Source: Bacteroidales bacterium UBA2287
Lineage (GTDB): Bacteria; Bacteroidota; Bacteroidia; Bacteroidales; Tenuifilaceae
Reading direction: 5' to 3'
Length of the DNA: 64,000 bases
Assembly (NCBI GenBank): GCA_002345675.1
Contig: DDWL01000066.1
Span: 101,191-165,190, forward strand
Of this stretch, positions 1-7,107 are shown piece by piece (within the stretch, counting starts at the first letter, position 1; the number at the start of each line of letters is the position of its first letter). The position numbers and the translations under genes were made by a program. The notes beneath the pieces are model-generated. The model did not search any database, was not told the DNA's origin, and saw nothing but the letters and a program-made list of their open reading frames with translations.

Positions 1-551
1 TTGGGGGTACTTATTTTCCAGGATTAGAAAGAATTACGCATTCGCGTAGGCGGCTGGAGTGGCTTTGCGCTCGAACACTTATAAAAGAATTTGGTTACGA
101 TAGTCTTGTAAAATATCATCCAACACGAAGACCTTTTTTGGCGAACTCTAAGGCTCACCTCTCGATAAGCCATTCGTACCCATTAGTTGCTGTAATTGTT
201 AGCCCAAGTTTATATGTAGGCATCGATGTTGAGTCGTACTCTCGCCCTTTTTCGCATGTAGCCAATAAGTACCTGTCCGAAAAAGAAAAAAGGTGGGTCG
301 ATCCAGCCGACAATAAACGTCTTGCCCTCATTTGGAGCGCCAAAGAGGCGCTTTATAAACTACCTGGAATGGAAGGTTTAGGCGGTGTTGATATGAACCT
401 GCAGCGTATTGATGTAATAAATGAAAGCGGAACGCTTGAAGCAACAATTAAACTTGGCGGGAATGTTCAGCATTTTGTGCTAAACTATAACTATCTTGGT
501 TCTTTCAACGTGGTATGGGTGTGTTTCAATCCTAAATCAATTACATTTTAA
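1..551 (+). CDS. 4'-phosphopantetheinyl transferase superfamily protein (5' end outside window)
   Basis: Sfp-type enzymes move the phosphopantetheine arm of CoA onto a carrier-protein serine. The reading frame is open from position 3, so the true start lies upstream of the window; any start near 138 would remove real domain sequence. Visible family features are RRLEWLCAR near the N side, SISHSYP, the magnesium-binding GIDVE and the late motif WSAKEALYK, in the usual order. The stop (549-551) is followed one base later by the ATG of the prenyltransferase gene, so the two are probably co-transcribed. The carrier protein served (fatty acid ACP or a secondary-metabolite carrier) cannot be told from the sequence. 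Confidence 0.88.
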   Translation, partial: GGTYFPGLERITHSRRRLEWLCARTLIKEFGYDSLVKYHPTRRPFLANSKAHLSISHSYPLVAVIVSPSLYVGIDVESYSRPFSHVANKYLSEKEKRWVDPADNKRLALIWSAKEALYKLPGMEGLGGVDMNLQRIDVINESGTLEATIKLGGNVQHFVLNYNYLGSFNVVWVCFNPKSITF

Positions 552-552
552 C

Positions 553-1275
553 ATGGTTTACCCGCTGCTTTTAAGTGCAAAAGATAAAAATTGCCTATTT
601 GCACTTCTTGTCGATCCCGATAAATATACTGCCAGTCAGGCCAAAGATATAGGGACTAGAGCCCAGCGTGCTGGTGTCGACCTTATTTTGTTAGGGGGTA
701 GTTTACTTCGCAATAAAATTGACGAAACTGCAATTGCCATTAAAAGTAGTTGCACATTACCTTTGGTTCTGTTTCCCGGTAACTCGTTACAGTTTTGTTC
801 AACTGCCGATGCAATTCTTTTGCTTTCGCTTATTTCTGGTCGAAATGCCGAATTTTTAATTGGAAATCATGTTCAGGTTGCCATGCAAATTAAGGCTAGC
901 CAAATTGAGGTAATTCCAACGGGATATATGCTAATCGATGGTGGCATTTCAACTTCGGTTCAGTACATGAGCAACACAAATCCAATACCTGCAAATAAGA
1001 CCGATATTGCAGTTGCTACTGCAGTTGCTGGGGAGCAATTAGGCTTGAAAACTATTTACCTCGAGGCTGGGAGTGGTGCTGTGAATCCCATTTCGTTTAG
1101 CACTATTGAGCAGGTTAGGGCGAATATAAATTTACCTATTATTATTGGTGGTGGACTAAGAACTCCTTCTCAGGTTCGAAATGCTAAAATGGCTGGAGCA
1201 TCGATGGTTGTGGTTGGTAATGTTATTGAGGACGACCCCAATTTGCTCGAACAACTAGTTGGCTCTGTTAAGTAG
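553..1275 (+). CDS. Geranylgeranylglyceryl/heptaprenylglyceryl phosphate synthase family protein
   Basis: TIM-barrel prenyltransferase of the GGGPS/PcrB family, which joins a polyprenyl diphosphate to sn-glycerol-1-phosphate, the first step of archaeal-type ether lipids. Motifs seen are LLVDPDK near residue 19, LGGSLL, YLEAGSGA (phosphate binding), IIGGGLRTP and VVGNVIEDD at the C end. The frame is open further upstream to 496, but ATG 553 is chosen because it follows the PPTase stop by one base and gives a normal N-terminus (240 aa). YLEAGSG suggests the group II branch found in archaea and Bacteroidetes. Prenyl chain length and physiological product are not known from sequence. Confidence 0.85.
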   Translation: MVYPLLLSAKDKNCLFALLVDPDKYTASQAKDIGTRAQRAGVDLILLGGSLLRNKIDETAIAIKSSCTLPLVLFPGNSLQFCSTADAILLLSLISGRNAEFLIGNHVQVAMQIKASQIEVIPTGYMLIDGGISTSVQYMSNTNPIPANKTDIAVATAVAGEQLGLKTIYLEAGSGAVNPISFSTIEQVRANINLPIIIGGGLRTPSQVRNAKMAGASMVVVGNVIEDDPNLLEQLVGSVK

Positions 1276-1288
1276 GGATTTTTAAATT

Positions 1289-1322
1289 AAAGAAGGAGAG
1301 GTAAGCGCCTCTCCTTCTTTTC
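1289..1322. terminator. Bidirectional rho-independent terminator
   Basis: A perfect 13-bp stem (AAAGAAGGAGAGG, 1289-1301, with its complement 1308-1320) and a 6-base loop lie between two convergent genes. A-rich and T-rich flanks on the two sides allow it to work in both directions. Confidence 0.85.
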
Positions 1323-1342
1323 AATACAATAAATTACTTTAT

Positions 1343-2368
1343 CTATTTCACTTCGTAAATTTCGCCGCTGTGAAGTAAATCGTCAACGCTCTTGATTTTT
1401 GCATTTTTTTGAATTTCAATAACTTGATCGCGAACATTGTCGTCGTAGGTCGAATGCTTTACCTTGCGAATAACGCCAAGAGCAACTGGAAGTTCTGGGT
1501 AGCTCATGTTAACAAGCATCATATGAACACCTGGATTCGATTCGTATGCATCGTGAACCATAATGTCGTCCATGGTGTAGCCGTTTTCGCCAATTGTAAC
1601 CGCTTTAATACTTAAACCGTCGAGAACAAGTCCTTTATTCTTTTCTTTACCAAAAACCATTTTCTCTCCATGGCGAAGAACAACTACCCTGTCGTCGCGA
1701 AACTCACGGTCTACAATCGATGCGTGTGTGCGGTCGTTGTAAATAACACAGTTTTGTAGAATTTCAACAACCGATGTGCCATCATGCTTGGCTGCTTCAA
1801 TAAGAATTTCGGAGGTTAATTTTACTTCAACATCTAAAGATCTGGCAAAGAATGTTCCCTGTGCACCAATAACTAATTCGCCTGGACGGAATGGATGCTC
1901 TACGGTTCCAAAGGGCGAAGTTTTTGTTACTGCACCAAGTTTCGAAGTTGGGCTGTACTGACCTTTTGTTAATCCGTAAATTTCGTTATTGAAAAGCATT
2001 ATGTTAATGTCGATATTCCTGCGTATTGCATGAATAAAGTGGTTTCCCCCAATGGCAAGTGCATCGCCATCGCCAGTAATTTGCCAAACGCTAAGCTTTG
2101 GGTTTGCTACCTTTATGCCTGTGGCTAAAGCAGCGGCTCTTCCGTGAATTCCGTGAAAACCATAGGTGTTCATGTAGTATGGAAAGCGGCTTGAGCAACC
2201 AATGCCCGATACAAAAACGTAACGCTCGCGGCTATAGTCGAGAATTTCCGATATCTCGGGTAATGCCTTGTGTACCGAACTAAGCACTGCATGGTCGCCA
2301 CAACCGGGGCACCAGCGTACTTCCTGATCGCTTTTAAAATCCTGTGGAGTGTAATTATATTTTCCCAT
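1343..2368 (-). CDS. korB: 2-oxoacid (2-oxoglutarate):ferredoxin oxidoreductase subunit beta
   Basis: TPP-binding beta subunit of a two-subunit 2-oxoacid:ferredoxin oxidoreductase, which decarboxylates a 2-oxoacid to its acyl-CoA and reduces ferredoxin. The N-terminal WCPGCGDH supplies conserved cysteines. The TPP/Mg motif GDGDALAIGGNH continues to NNEIYGLTKGQ, which is typical of KorB/PorB. Length 341 aa is normal. The gene begins two bases after the korA stop, so the pair is a tight operon ending at the terminator near 1300. 2-Oxoglutarate is the likely substrate by family resemblance (the KGOR group common in Bacteroidetes); other 2-oxoacids are not excluded. Confidence 0.9.
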   Translation of the reverse strand: MGKYNYTPQDFKSDQEVRWCPGCGDHAVLSSVHKALPEISEILDYSRERYVFVSGIGCSSRFPYYMNTYGFHGIHGRAAALATGIKVANPKLSVWQITGDGDALAIGGNHFIHAIRRNIDINIMLFNNEIYGLTKGQYSPTSKLGAVTKTSPFGTVEHPFRPGELVIGAQGTFFARSLDVEVKLTSEILIEAAKHDGTSVVEILQNCVIYNDRTHASIVDREFRDDRVVVLRHGEKMVFGKEKNKGLVLDGLSIKAVTIGENGYTMDDIMVHDAYESNPGVHMMLVNMSYPELPVALGVIRKVKHSTYDDNVRDQVIEIQKNAKIKSVDDLLHSGEIYEVK

Positions 2369-2370
2369 GA

Positions 2371-4224
2371 CTATTTGGCCTCCAAAATTTGATTGAATTT
2401 TTCTTTTAGTTCAACAACTGTAAATGGTAACCCTTGAACTTTATTGAATTGCAAGTAGTTAAACTCTTGAAAGTTCATTCGTAGGTAATTTACAAATTGT
2501 CCCATGTTGAGTTCGCATACAACTATTTTTTTGTAACGCTTAAAAATGTCGCGAACATTGCTAGGTAATGGACTTATGTAGTTGAAGTGGCAAAGGGAAA
2601 CTTTTTTTCCTTCGTCAATCATTTCTTGAACGGCTGTGAGCAAATGCCCGTATGTTCCGCCCCATCCAATTACTAAAAGGTCGCCTTCATCGTTACCAAC
2701 AACATCTTGCTTTGGAATGAACTCCTTAACCTTTTGCACTTTGGCTTCCCTAATGTCAACCATTTTTTGGTGATTCATTGGGTCGTGCGAAACAGTTCCT
2801 TTAATAAAGTCCTTTTCCAATCCGCCAACTCGATGCTCAAGGCCTTTTTTGCCAGGGAATGCCCATCGACGGTTTAGTCGTTTTGGATCGCGTTCGTAAG
2901 TGAGGTAGCCTTCAGTACCTTCTGGTACAATGGGTGCAACTATTTCAGGGAAATCTTTCATGCTGGGAATAAGCCATGGTTCGGTTCCGTTTGCTATGTA
3001 ACCATCGGTAAGTAGCAAAACGGGAGTCATGTGCTCAAGAGCAATTTTTGAGGAAATAAAAGCGTAATCGAAGCAATTGCTTGGAGTACTTGCAGCAATT
3101 ATAACCAAAGGGCATTCGCCATTGCGACCGTAAAGTGCTTGGTACAAGTCGCTTTGCTCAGTTTTTGTAGGTAACCCAGTCGATGGGCCACCTCGCTGAA
3201 CGTTAACTATAACGAGTGGGAGTTCGGTCATAACAGCTAACCCAATTGCTTCCGATTTTAGCGAAAGACCAGGCCCCGATGTTGTTGTTACAGCAAAATT
3301 TCCTGCGTACGCAGCACCAATTGCAGTACAAATACCTGCAATCTCATCTTCAACCTGAAGGGTTTTAACTCCAAGATCCTTGCGTTTTGCCAATTCAATT
3401 AAAATTTCGGTTGCAGGAGTAATGGGGTAGGAGCCACAGAAAAGAGGAAGTTTTGCTTTCTCGGAGGCAGCAATAAAGCCCCAAGCAGTAGCAGTATTTC
3501 CGTTTATATTTCGGTATAACCCTTTTGGTGTGTTAGTTGCCGCTGGAATTTGGTAGGTATTGGCAATTGCCTGTATGTTCGATGCATAGTTAAAGCCATC
3601 GCGTAAAACCTTTTTGTTGGCTTCAACAACTCGTGGTTTCGACTTAAACTTTACTTCGAAAAAGTGGTCGGTGAAATTTAGGGGACGGTTAAACATGTAG
3701 TAAACCATGCCTAGGGCAAACATGTTTTTACTGCGAACAATACTCTTGTTATCGAGGTCGGTTTCCTTTAAACTTTCTTTTGTAAGGTTGGTAATTGGCG
3801 AAAATATTACCTTGTAGTCTTCAAGTTTGAGTTCAGCAATTGGATCGTCGGTTTTAAAACCTGCACGTTGAAGCCCTTTCTCGTTAAAGGTGTCGTCGTC
3901 AACAATTATTGTACCTCCAAGTTTAACCCATTTTGCATTTGCCTTAAGGGCTGCAGGGTTCATTGCTACCAAAACATCGCAGTAGTCGCCAGGGGTATTA
4001 ACCTTTTTGTTCCCAATATGAACCTGAAATCCCGAAACACCACCAATTGTTCCTTGAGGAGCACGTATTTCGGAAGGGTAGTCGGGAAAGGTGTTTACAC
4101 CATTGCCAAAAAGTGCCGATGCATCGGAGAAGAGAGTGCCGGTAAGCTGCATACCATCGCCGGAGTCTCCTGAAAACCGGACTACAACCTCGTCAAGTTC
4201 AATTACCTGCTTTTGTTTATCCAT
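2371..4224 (-). CDS. korA: 2-oxoacid:ferredoxin oxidoreductase subunit alpha (gamma-alpha fusion)
   Basis: The large subunit carries an N-terminal gamma-type domain (residues about 1-200, starting VVVRFSGDSGDGMQLTG) fused to the alpha pyrimidine-binding domain (from about 230, with GSYPITPATEI, VEDEIAG and TTTSGPGLSL) and a C-terminal transketolase-C-like region. ATG 4224 is chosen over the upstream 4278. It directly precedes the charged start MDKQKQVIELDE, has AAAGG just upstream, and leaves the inverted repeats at 4270-4319 as leader rather than coding sequence. The protein is 617 aa and pairs with KorB. The enzyme links the oxidative TCA branch to ferredoxin, consistent with an anaerobic or microaerobic lifestyle. 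Confidence 0.9.
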   Translation of the reverse strand: MDKQKQVIELDEVVVRFSGDSGDGMQLTGTLFSDASALFGNGVNTFPDYPSEIRAPQGTIGGVSGFQVHIGNKKVNTPGDYCDVLVAMNPAALKANAKWVKLGGTIIVDDDTFNEKGLQRAGFKTDDPIAELKLEDYKVIFSPITNLTKESLKETDLDNKSIVRSKNMFALGMVYYMFNRPLNFTDHFFEVKFKSKPRVVEANKKVLRDGFNYASNIQAIANTYQIPAATNTPKGLYRNINGNTATAWGFIAASEKAKLPLFCGSYPITPATEILIELAKRKDLGVKTLQVEDEIAGICTAIGAAYAGNFAVTTTSGPGLSLKSEAIGLAVMTELPLVIVNVQRGGPSTGLPTKTEQSDLYQALYGRNGECPLVIIAASTPSNCFDYAFISSKIALEHMTPVLLLTDGYIANGTEPWLIPSMKDFPEIVAPIVPEGTEGYLTYERDPKRLNRRWAFPGKKGLEHRVGGLEKDFIKGTVSHDPMNHQKMVDIREAKVQKVKEFIPKQDVVGNDEGDLLVIGWGGTYGHLLTAVQEMIDEGKKVSLCHFNYISPLPSNVRDIFKRYKKIVVCELNMGQFVNYLRMNFQEFNYLQFNKVQGLPFTVVELKEKFNQILEAK

Positions 4225-4269
4225 AGTTACCTTTGTTAGTTTTGTTATTTTACGGGTTACGTAAAAAAT

Positions 4270-4319
4270 ATAATGCATACAAAATAGCGCGCTACCCTAT
4301 ATGCATTATCACATGTGAT
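4270..4319. promoter_or_regulatory. Inverted repeats in the korAB leader (candidate operator)
   Basis: The 10-base arms ATAATGCATA (4270-4279) and TATGCATTAT (4300-4309) form a perfect inverted repeat around a spacer containing GCGCGC. They abut the perfect 12-base palindrome ATCACATGTGAT (4308-4319). They lie between the candidate -7 box and the korA start, where a repressor or an RNA structure could act. No regulator is identifiable. Confidence 0.4.
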
Positions 4320-4358
4320 CAAATAATTGTTTAATTTATTTTTTCGCTTTAATAGGGG

Positions 4359-4366
4359 CAAAATTA
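4359..4366 (-). promoter_or_regulatory. Candidate -7 box for korAB
   Basis: The minus strand reads TAATTTTG, an exact match to the Bacteroidetes TAnnTTTG element. No convincing -33 TTG was found at the right distance, so the call rests on one box and its position. Confidence 0.4.
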
Positions 4367-4483
4367 GCTTTTTTATATAAGGGAAAACTAATATTCGTCA
4401 TTTTTTACAACATTTTTTTTAAGATATATTTTAGTGTTAAAACGTTTTCGGAAAGGGCAAGTTTGCTTTTAACTATTTTATTG

Positions 4484-4513
4484 TTGCCTTGTTTTAGCAT
4501 ACGATTAACTTTG
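4484..4513 (+). promoter_or_regulatory. Promoter of the carbonic-anhydrase-like gene
   Basis: TTG at 4484-4486, a 19-base spacer and TAACTTTG at 4506-4513 match the Bacteroidetes -33/-7 pattern. The ATG at 4525 is only 11 bases past the box, so the mRNA leader would be very short or nearly absent. Confidence 0.6.
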
Positions 4514-4524
4514 CAGGAAAAAAC

Positions 4525-5043
4525 ATGGCACTTATTCGAAAACTAAGGGGCATTGAACCCAAAATTGGTGAAAACACATTTTTGGCCGAAACAGCTGTAA
4601 TTATTGGCGACGTTGAAATGGGCAACGACTGTAGCATTTGGTACGGAGCCGTTCTTAGGGGCGACGTTAATTCCATAAGGATTGGTAACAGGGTTAACGT
4701 GCAAGATAATGCTGTAATCCACACTACCTACCAAAAATCGGTAAGCATTATCGAGGATGATGTTACCATTGCACATAATGCATGTATTCACGGCGCAACA
4801 CTAAAAAAGGGATCGTTGGTTGGAATAGGAGCTGTGGTTCTCGACAACGCTGTTGTAGGCGAGGGGGCAATTATTGCTGCTAATTCGGTGGTGCTAAATA
4901 ATACCATTGTTGAGGCAGGTTGCCTTTATGCGGGAAGTCCTGCTAAGTTCGTTAAAAAGGTCGACCCCGATAAAGCGCGAAATATGATCGAGCGCATTGC
5001 CCGTAGCTACTTAATGTACAGTGGGTGGTATAAAGAGGAGTAA
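4525..5043 (+). CDS. Gamma-carbonic-anhydrase-like left-handed beta-helix protein
   Basis: 172-aa hexapeptide-repeat protein of the gamma carbonic anhydrase/YrdA/PaaY group. Repeats run from about residue 12 to 140 (for example GDVEMGNDCSIWYGAVLRGD and IIAANSVVLNNTIVEAGCLYAGSPAKFVKKV). The probable metal-site histidines are in VIHTTY and in the later IAHNACIHG. The C-terminal helix ends YLMYSGWYKEE. Such proteins are trimeric and bind Zn or Fe; some are active carbonic anhydrases, others CoA-thioesterase-like, and sequence alone does not separate them. It is probably monocistronic, convergent with murI only 10 bases away. Confidence 0.85.
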   Translation: MALIRKLRGIEPKIGENTFLAETAVIIGDVEMGNDCSIWYGAVLRGDVNSIRIGNRVNVQDNAVIHTTYQKSVSIIEDDVTIAHNACIHGATLKKGSLVGIGAVVLDNAVVGEGAIIAANSVVLNNTIVEAGCLYAGSPAKFVKKVDPDKARNMIERIARSYLMYSGWYKEE

Positions 5044-5053
5044 TTTTTTTCTT

Positions 5054-5857
5054 TTAATTATCAGATAATTTAATATTCCCAATGAAAGTATGTCTGCGAA
5101 AAGAAATGTTTGGTTCTTCAATTTCTTCCGCAAGTCTCCTTAATACATCAATTTTGTCACTCGCATAAAATTCTATCGAAGGTTCCGAAATTTGCTTTGG
5201 TTCGCCCATTTGCTCTAGTATTCGAACAGCTTGCTGGGCAACTGCAGGCGCAGGGTTTACAATAGTAACATGTTGAGGTAGAAGTTCCTTAAGTAGAGGA
5301 GTAAAAAAGGGGTAATGAGTGCAGCCAAGTACAATATGGTCAATCCCCTCAGCTAGCATTGGCGAAATAAACTTCATTAGCAATTCCTTTGCTTCGAGTG
5401 AGTTCGATTTGCCCTGCTCAACAAGTTCAACCAATCCCTCGCCAATTTGGTAGTTTACATTTATGCCTGTGGCATATTTGCTAGAGGTTTCGCGGTAAAG
5501 GCGGCCATTAAATGTACCTGCAGTGGCAAGTACGCCAATGGAGTTTGTTTTTGTGTTTAGCGCAGCAGGTTTTACGGCTGGCTCCATTCCCACAAAAGGT
5601 ATTGAGTAGTTTTCCCTTAAATGGTCAATAGCTGCTGCTGTAGCTGTATTGCAGGCAACAACTATTAAATTACATCCTTTGGTTACTAAAAACTTGGTAA
5701 TTTGTTCCGAGAGCCTAACTATTTCAACGTGGCTTTTCGAACCGTATGGGCAGTTGGCGTTGTCGGCAAAGTAAATAAACGACTGAGAAGGTAAAACCTT
5801 AACCAGTTCCGAAAGAACCGATAGTCCACCTACACCCGAGTCGAATATGCCAATCAT
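5054..5857 (-). CDS. murI: Glutamate racemase
   Basis: Cofactor-independent racemase making D-glutamate for peptidoglycan. The two catalytic cysteines are visible: C69 in VVACNTATA and C179 in LGCTHYP. The N-terminal FDSGVGGLSVL and ADNANCPYG motifs are also typical. Length 267 aa is standard. It is the last gene of the bamA-skp-skp-murI run, separated from the skp gene upstream by a terminator-like hairpin, so it may be partly attenuated from that operon. Confidence 0.95.
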   Translation of the reverse strand: MIGIFDSGVGGLSVLSELVKVLPSQSFIYFADNANCPYGSKSHVEIVRLSEQITKFLVTKGCNLIVVACNTATAAAIDHLRENYSIPFVGMEPAVKPAALNTKTNSIGVLATAGTFNGRLYRETSSKYATGINVNYQIGEGLVELVEQGKSNSLEAKELLMKFISPMLAEGIDHIVLGCTHYPFFTPLLKELLPQHVTIVNPAPAVAQQAVRILEQMGEPKQISEPSIEFYASDKIDVLRRLAEEIEEPNISFRRHTFIGNIKLSDN

Positions 5858-5873
5858 TTTACAGCTTTATTTA

Positions 5874-5911
5874 TAAGAAAACAGCTCAACTACCAATGGT
5901 AATTGAGCTGC
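5874..5911 (-). terminator. Terminator or attenuator between skp and murI
   Basis: The 8-bp arms CAGCTCAA/TTGAGCTG (5882-5889 and 5903-5910), with further inner TACC/GGTA pairing, are followed on the minus strand by TTTTCTTAT. This fits an intrinsic terminator that would lower murI transcription from the upstream operon. Confidence 0.65.
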
Positions 5912-5928
5912 TGAGTTTTAGTAGTTAA

Positions 5929-6444
5929 CTATTTTTTAATGTTAAGTTCTTTTTTTACTAAAGGCATAACATCGGTGCTTGCATCCGAAAAATAGGCAAC
6001 AGTACCAGTGCTAATGTCGAAAATGTAAATAAAGCCATTGGCTTTTCCTACTTTTTTAATGGCACCGTCGGCTTTTTCAATAATAGGTCTCATAACCTCG
6101 CCTTGCATGCGTTGAAAATCTTGTTGAGCAGTTTGCTGGAATTCCTGAATGCGTTGCTCTAATTCGCCAATTTCCTTTTCGCGCATTTCGCGAATTGCAG
6201 GTGTAAACGAATCTTTCTTTTGAATGTAGTTTTGAACTTTATTGTTGTACTCAACCTGTAATTGCTCAATTTGTTCGCTAAGGTCTGTGCCATAAGCCTT
6301 TAGTTTAGCTTCGGCGCTATCGCGCTCGGGCATAAGGCTAATAAGTTCTTGAACATTAATATGGCCAAATTTTTGAGCGAATGCACTTCCAGTTAAAACA
6401 ATAAAGCCTACAACTAGTGTGATTTTTAAAAATGTTTTTGTCAT
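5929..6444 (-). CDS. OmpH/Skp family periplasmic chaperone
   Basis: 171 aa with a signal peptide (MTKTFLKITLVVGFIVLTGSAFAQ) and the Skp-like start KFGHINVQELISLMPERDSAEAKL. A long charged coiled-coil arm follows (about residues 40-125), then the C-terminal strand region IIEKADGAIKKVGKANGFIYIFD. Skp trimers hold unfolded outer-membrane proteins for the BAM machine. It is the second of two tandem paralogs directly downstream of bamA, typical of Bacteroidetes. The pair may divide client range. Confidence 0.9.
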   Translation of the reverse strand: MTKTFLKITLVVGFIVLTGSAFAQKFGHINVQELISLMPERDSAEAKLKAYGTDLSEQIEQLQVEYNNKVQNYIQKKDSFTPAIREMREKEIGELEQRIQEFQQTAQQDFQRMQGEVMRPIIEKADGAIKKVGKANGFIYIFDISTGTVAYFSDASTDVMPLVKKELNIKK

Positions 6445-6501
6445 GTTATTTGAAATTTAATTAGGTTTCGAATTAAAATAGGATGCAAAAATAAAAATAT
6501 T

Positions 6502-7011
6502 TTAGTTGTATCCAAGTTTCTGAAGCACTTCGTCGCTCTTGTCGTAACGAGGGTTTGTGTATAGCATGTTTGACGAAGACGCCGAGTCGAAAATAATGGC
6601 ATAGCCACCTTCGGTTGCAATTTCTTTAACGGTGTTGTAAACTTGGTCCTGAATTGGTTTAACAAGTTCTTCCCTTTTTTTAAAGAGCATTCCTTCGCGA
6701 CCAAAGTATTTCATTTGAAGATCTTTAGCGCTTTTTTCCATTGCAATTATTTCGTCTTCTCGTTTAGTCTTCATCTCTTCGGTAAGAAGAACTTTTTCGG
6801 CTTCGAATGTTTTAAAAAGTTTGTCGATTTCGGCATACTTTTCCTCAACTTCCTTTTGGTATACTGCTGCTTGCTTGTCGAGTTGCTCTTGTGCCGAACG
6901 GTACGATGGTATTTTTTTAAGAATATAGTCGGTATCGACAAATGCAAACTTTTGGCTAAAGCTGGTTAGCGCAATAAGAAGGAATAGTGATATAAAAAGT
7001 AGTTTTTTCAT
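6502..7011 (-). CDS. OmpH/Skp family periplasmic chaperone
   Basis: 169 aa with the signal peptide MKKLLFISLFLLIALTSFSQ. The mature start KFAFVDTDYILKKIPSYRSAQEQLD and the helical arm of about 90 residues are typical of OmpH/Skp. The C-terminal KEIATEGGYAIIFDSASSSNMLYTNP closes the small beta body. It lies 96 bases after bamA and 57 bases before its paralog. The two copies are divergent in sequence, so this is an old duplication rather than a recent one. Confidence 0.9.
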   Translation of the reverse strand: MKKLLFISLFLLIALTSFSQKFAFVDTDYILKKIPSYRSAQEQLDKQAAVYQKEVEEKYAEIDKLFKTFEAEKVLLTEEMKTKREDEIIAMEKSAKDLQMKYFGREGMLFKKREELVKPIQDQVYNTVKEIATEGGYAIIFDSASSSNMLYTNPRYDKSDEVLQKLGYN

Positions 7012-7107
7012 AATTCAAAGTTTTTCAAGTTTATCCTTATTTTGTTTGACATTGCCTACATTTTCAACAACCTTGCCAAAGGAAAGATTGTATACCTTTA
7101 AAAAGCG

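Larger units (their letters stand above)
4225..4524. other. Divergent intergenic region between korA and the carbonic-anhydrase-like gene
   Basis: 300 bp without a gene. It holds inverted repeats close to korA (4270-4319), a minus-strand TAATTTTG candidate -7 box (4359-4366) and the plus-strand promoter of the next gene (4484-4513). The rest is AT-rich with no other structure seen. Confidence 0.7.
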
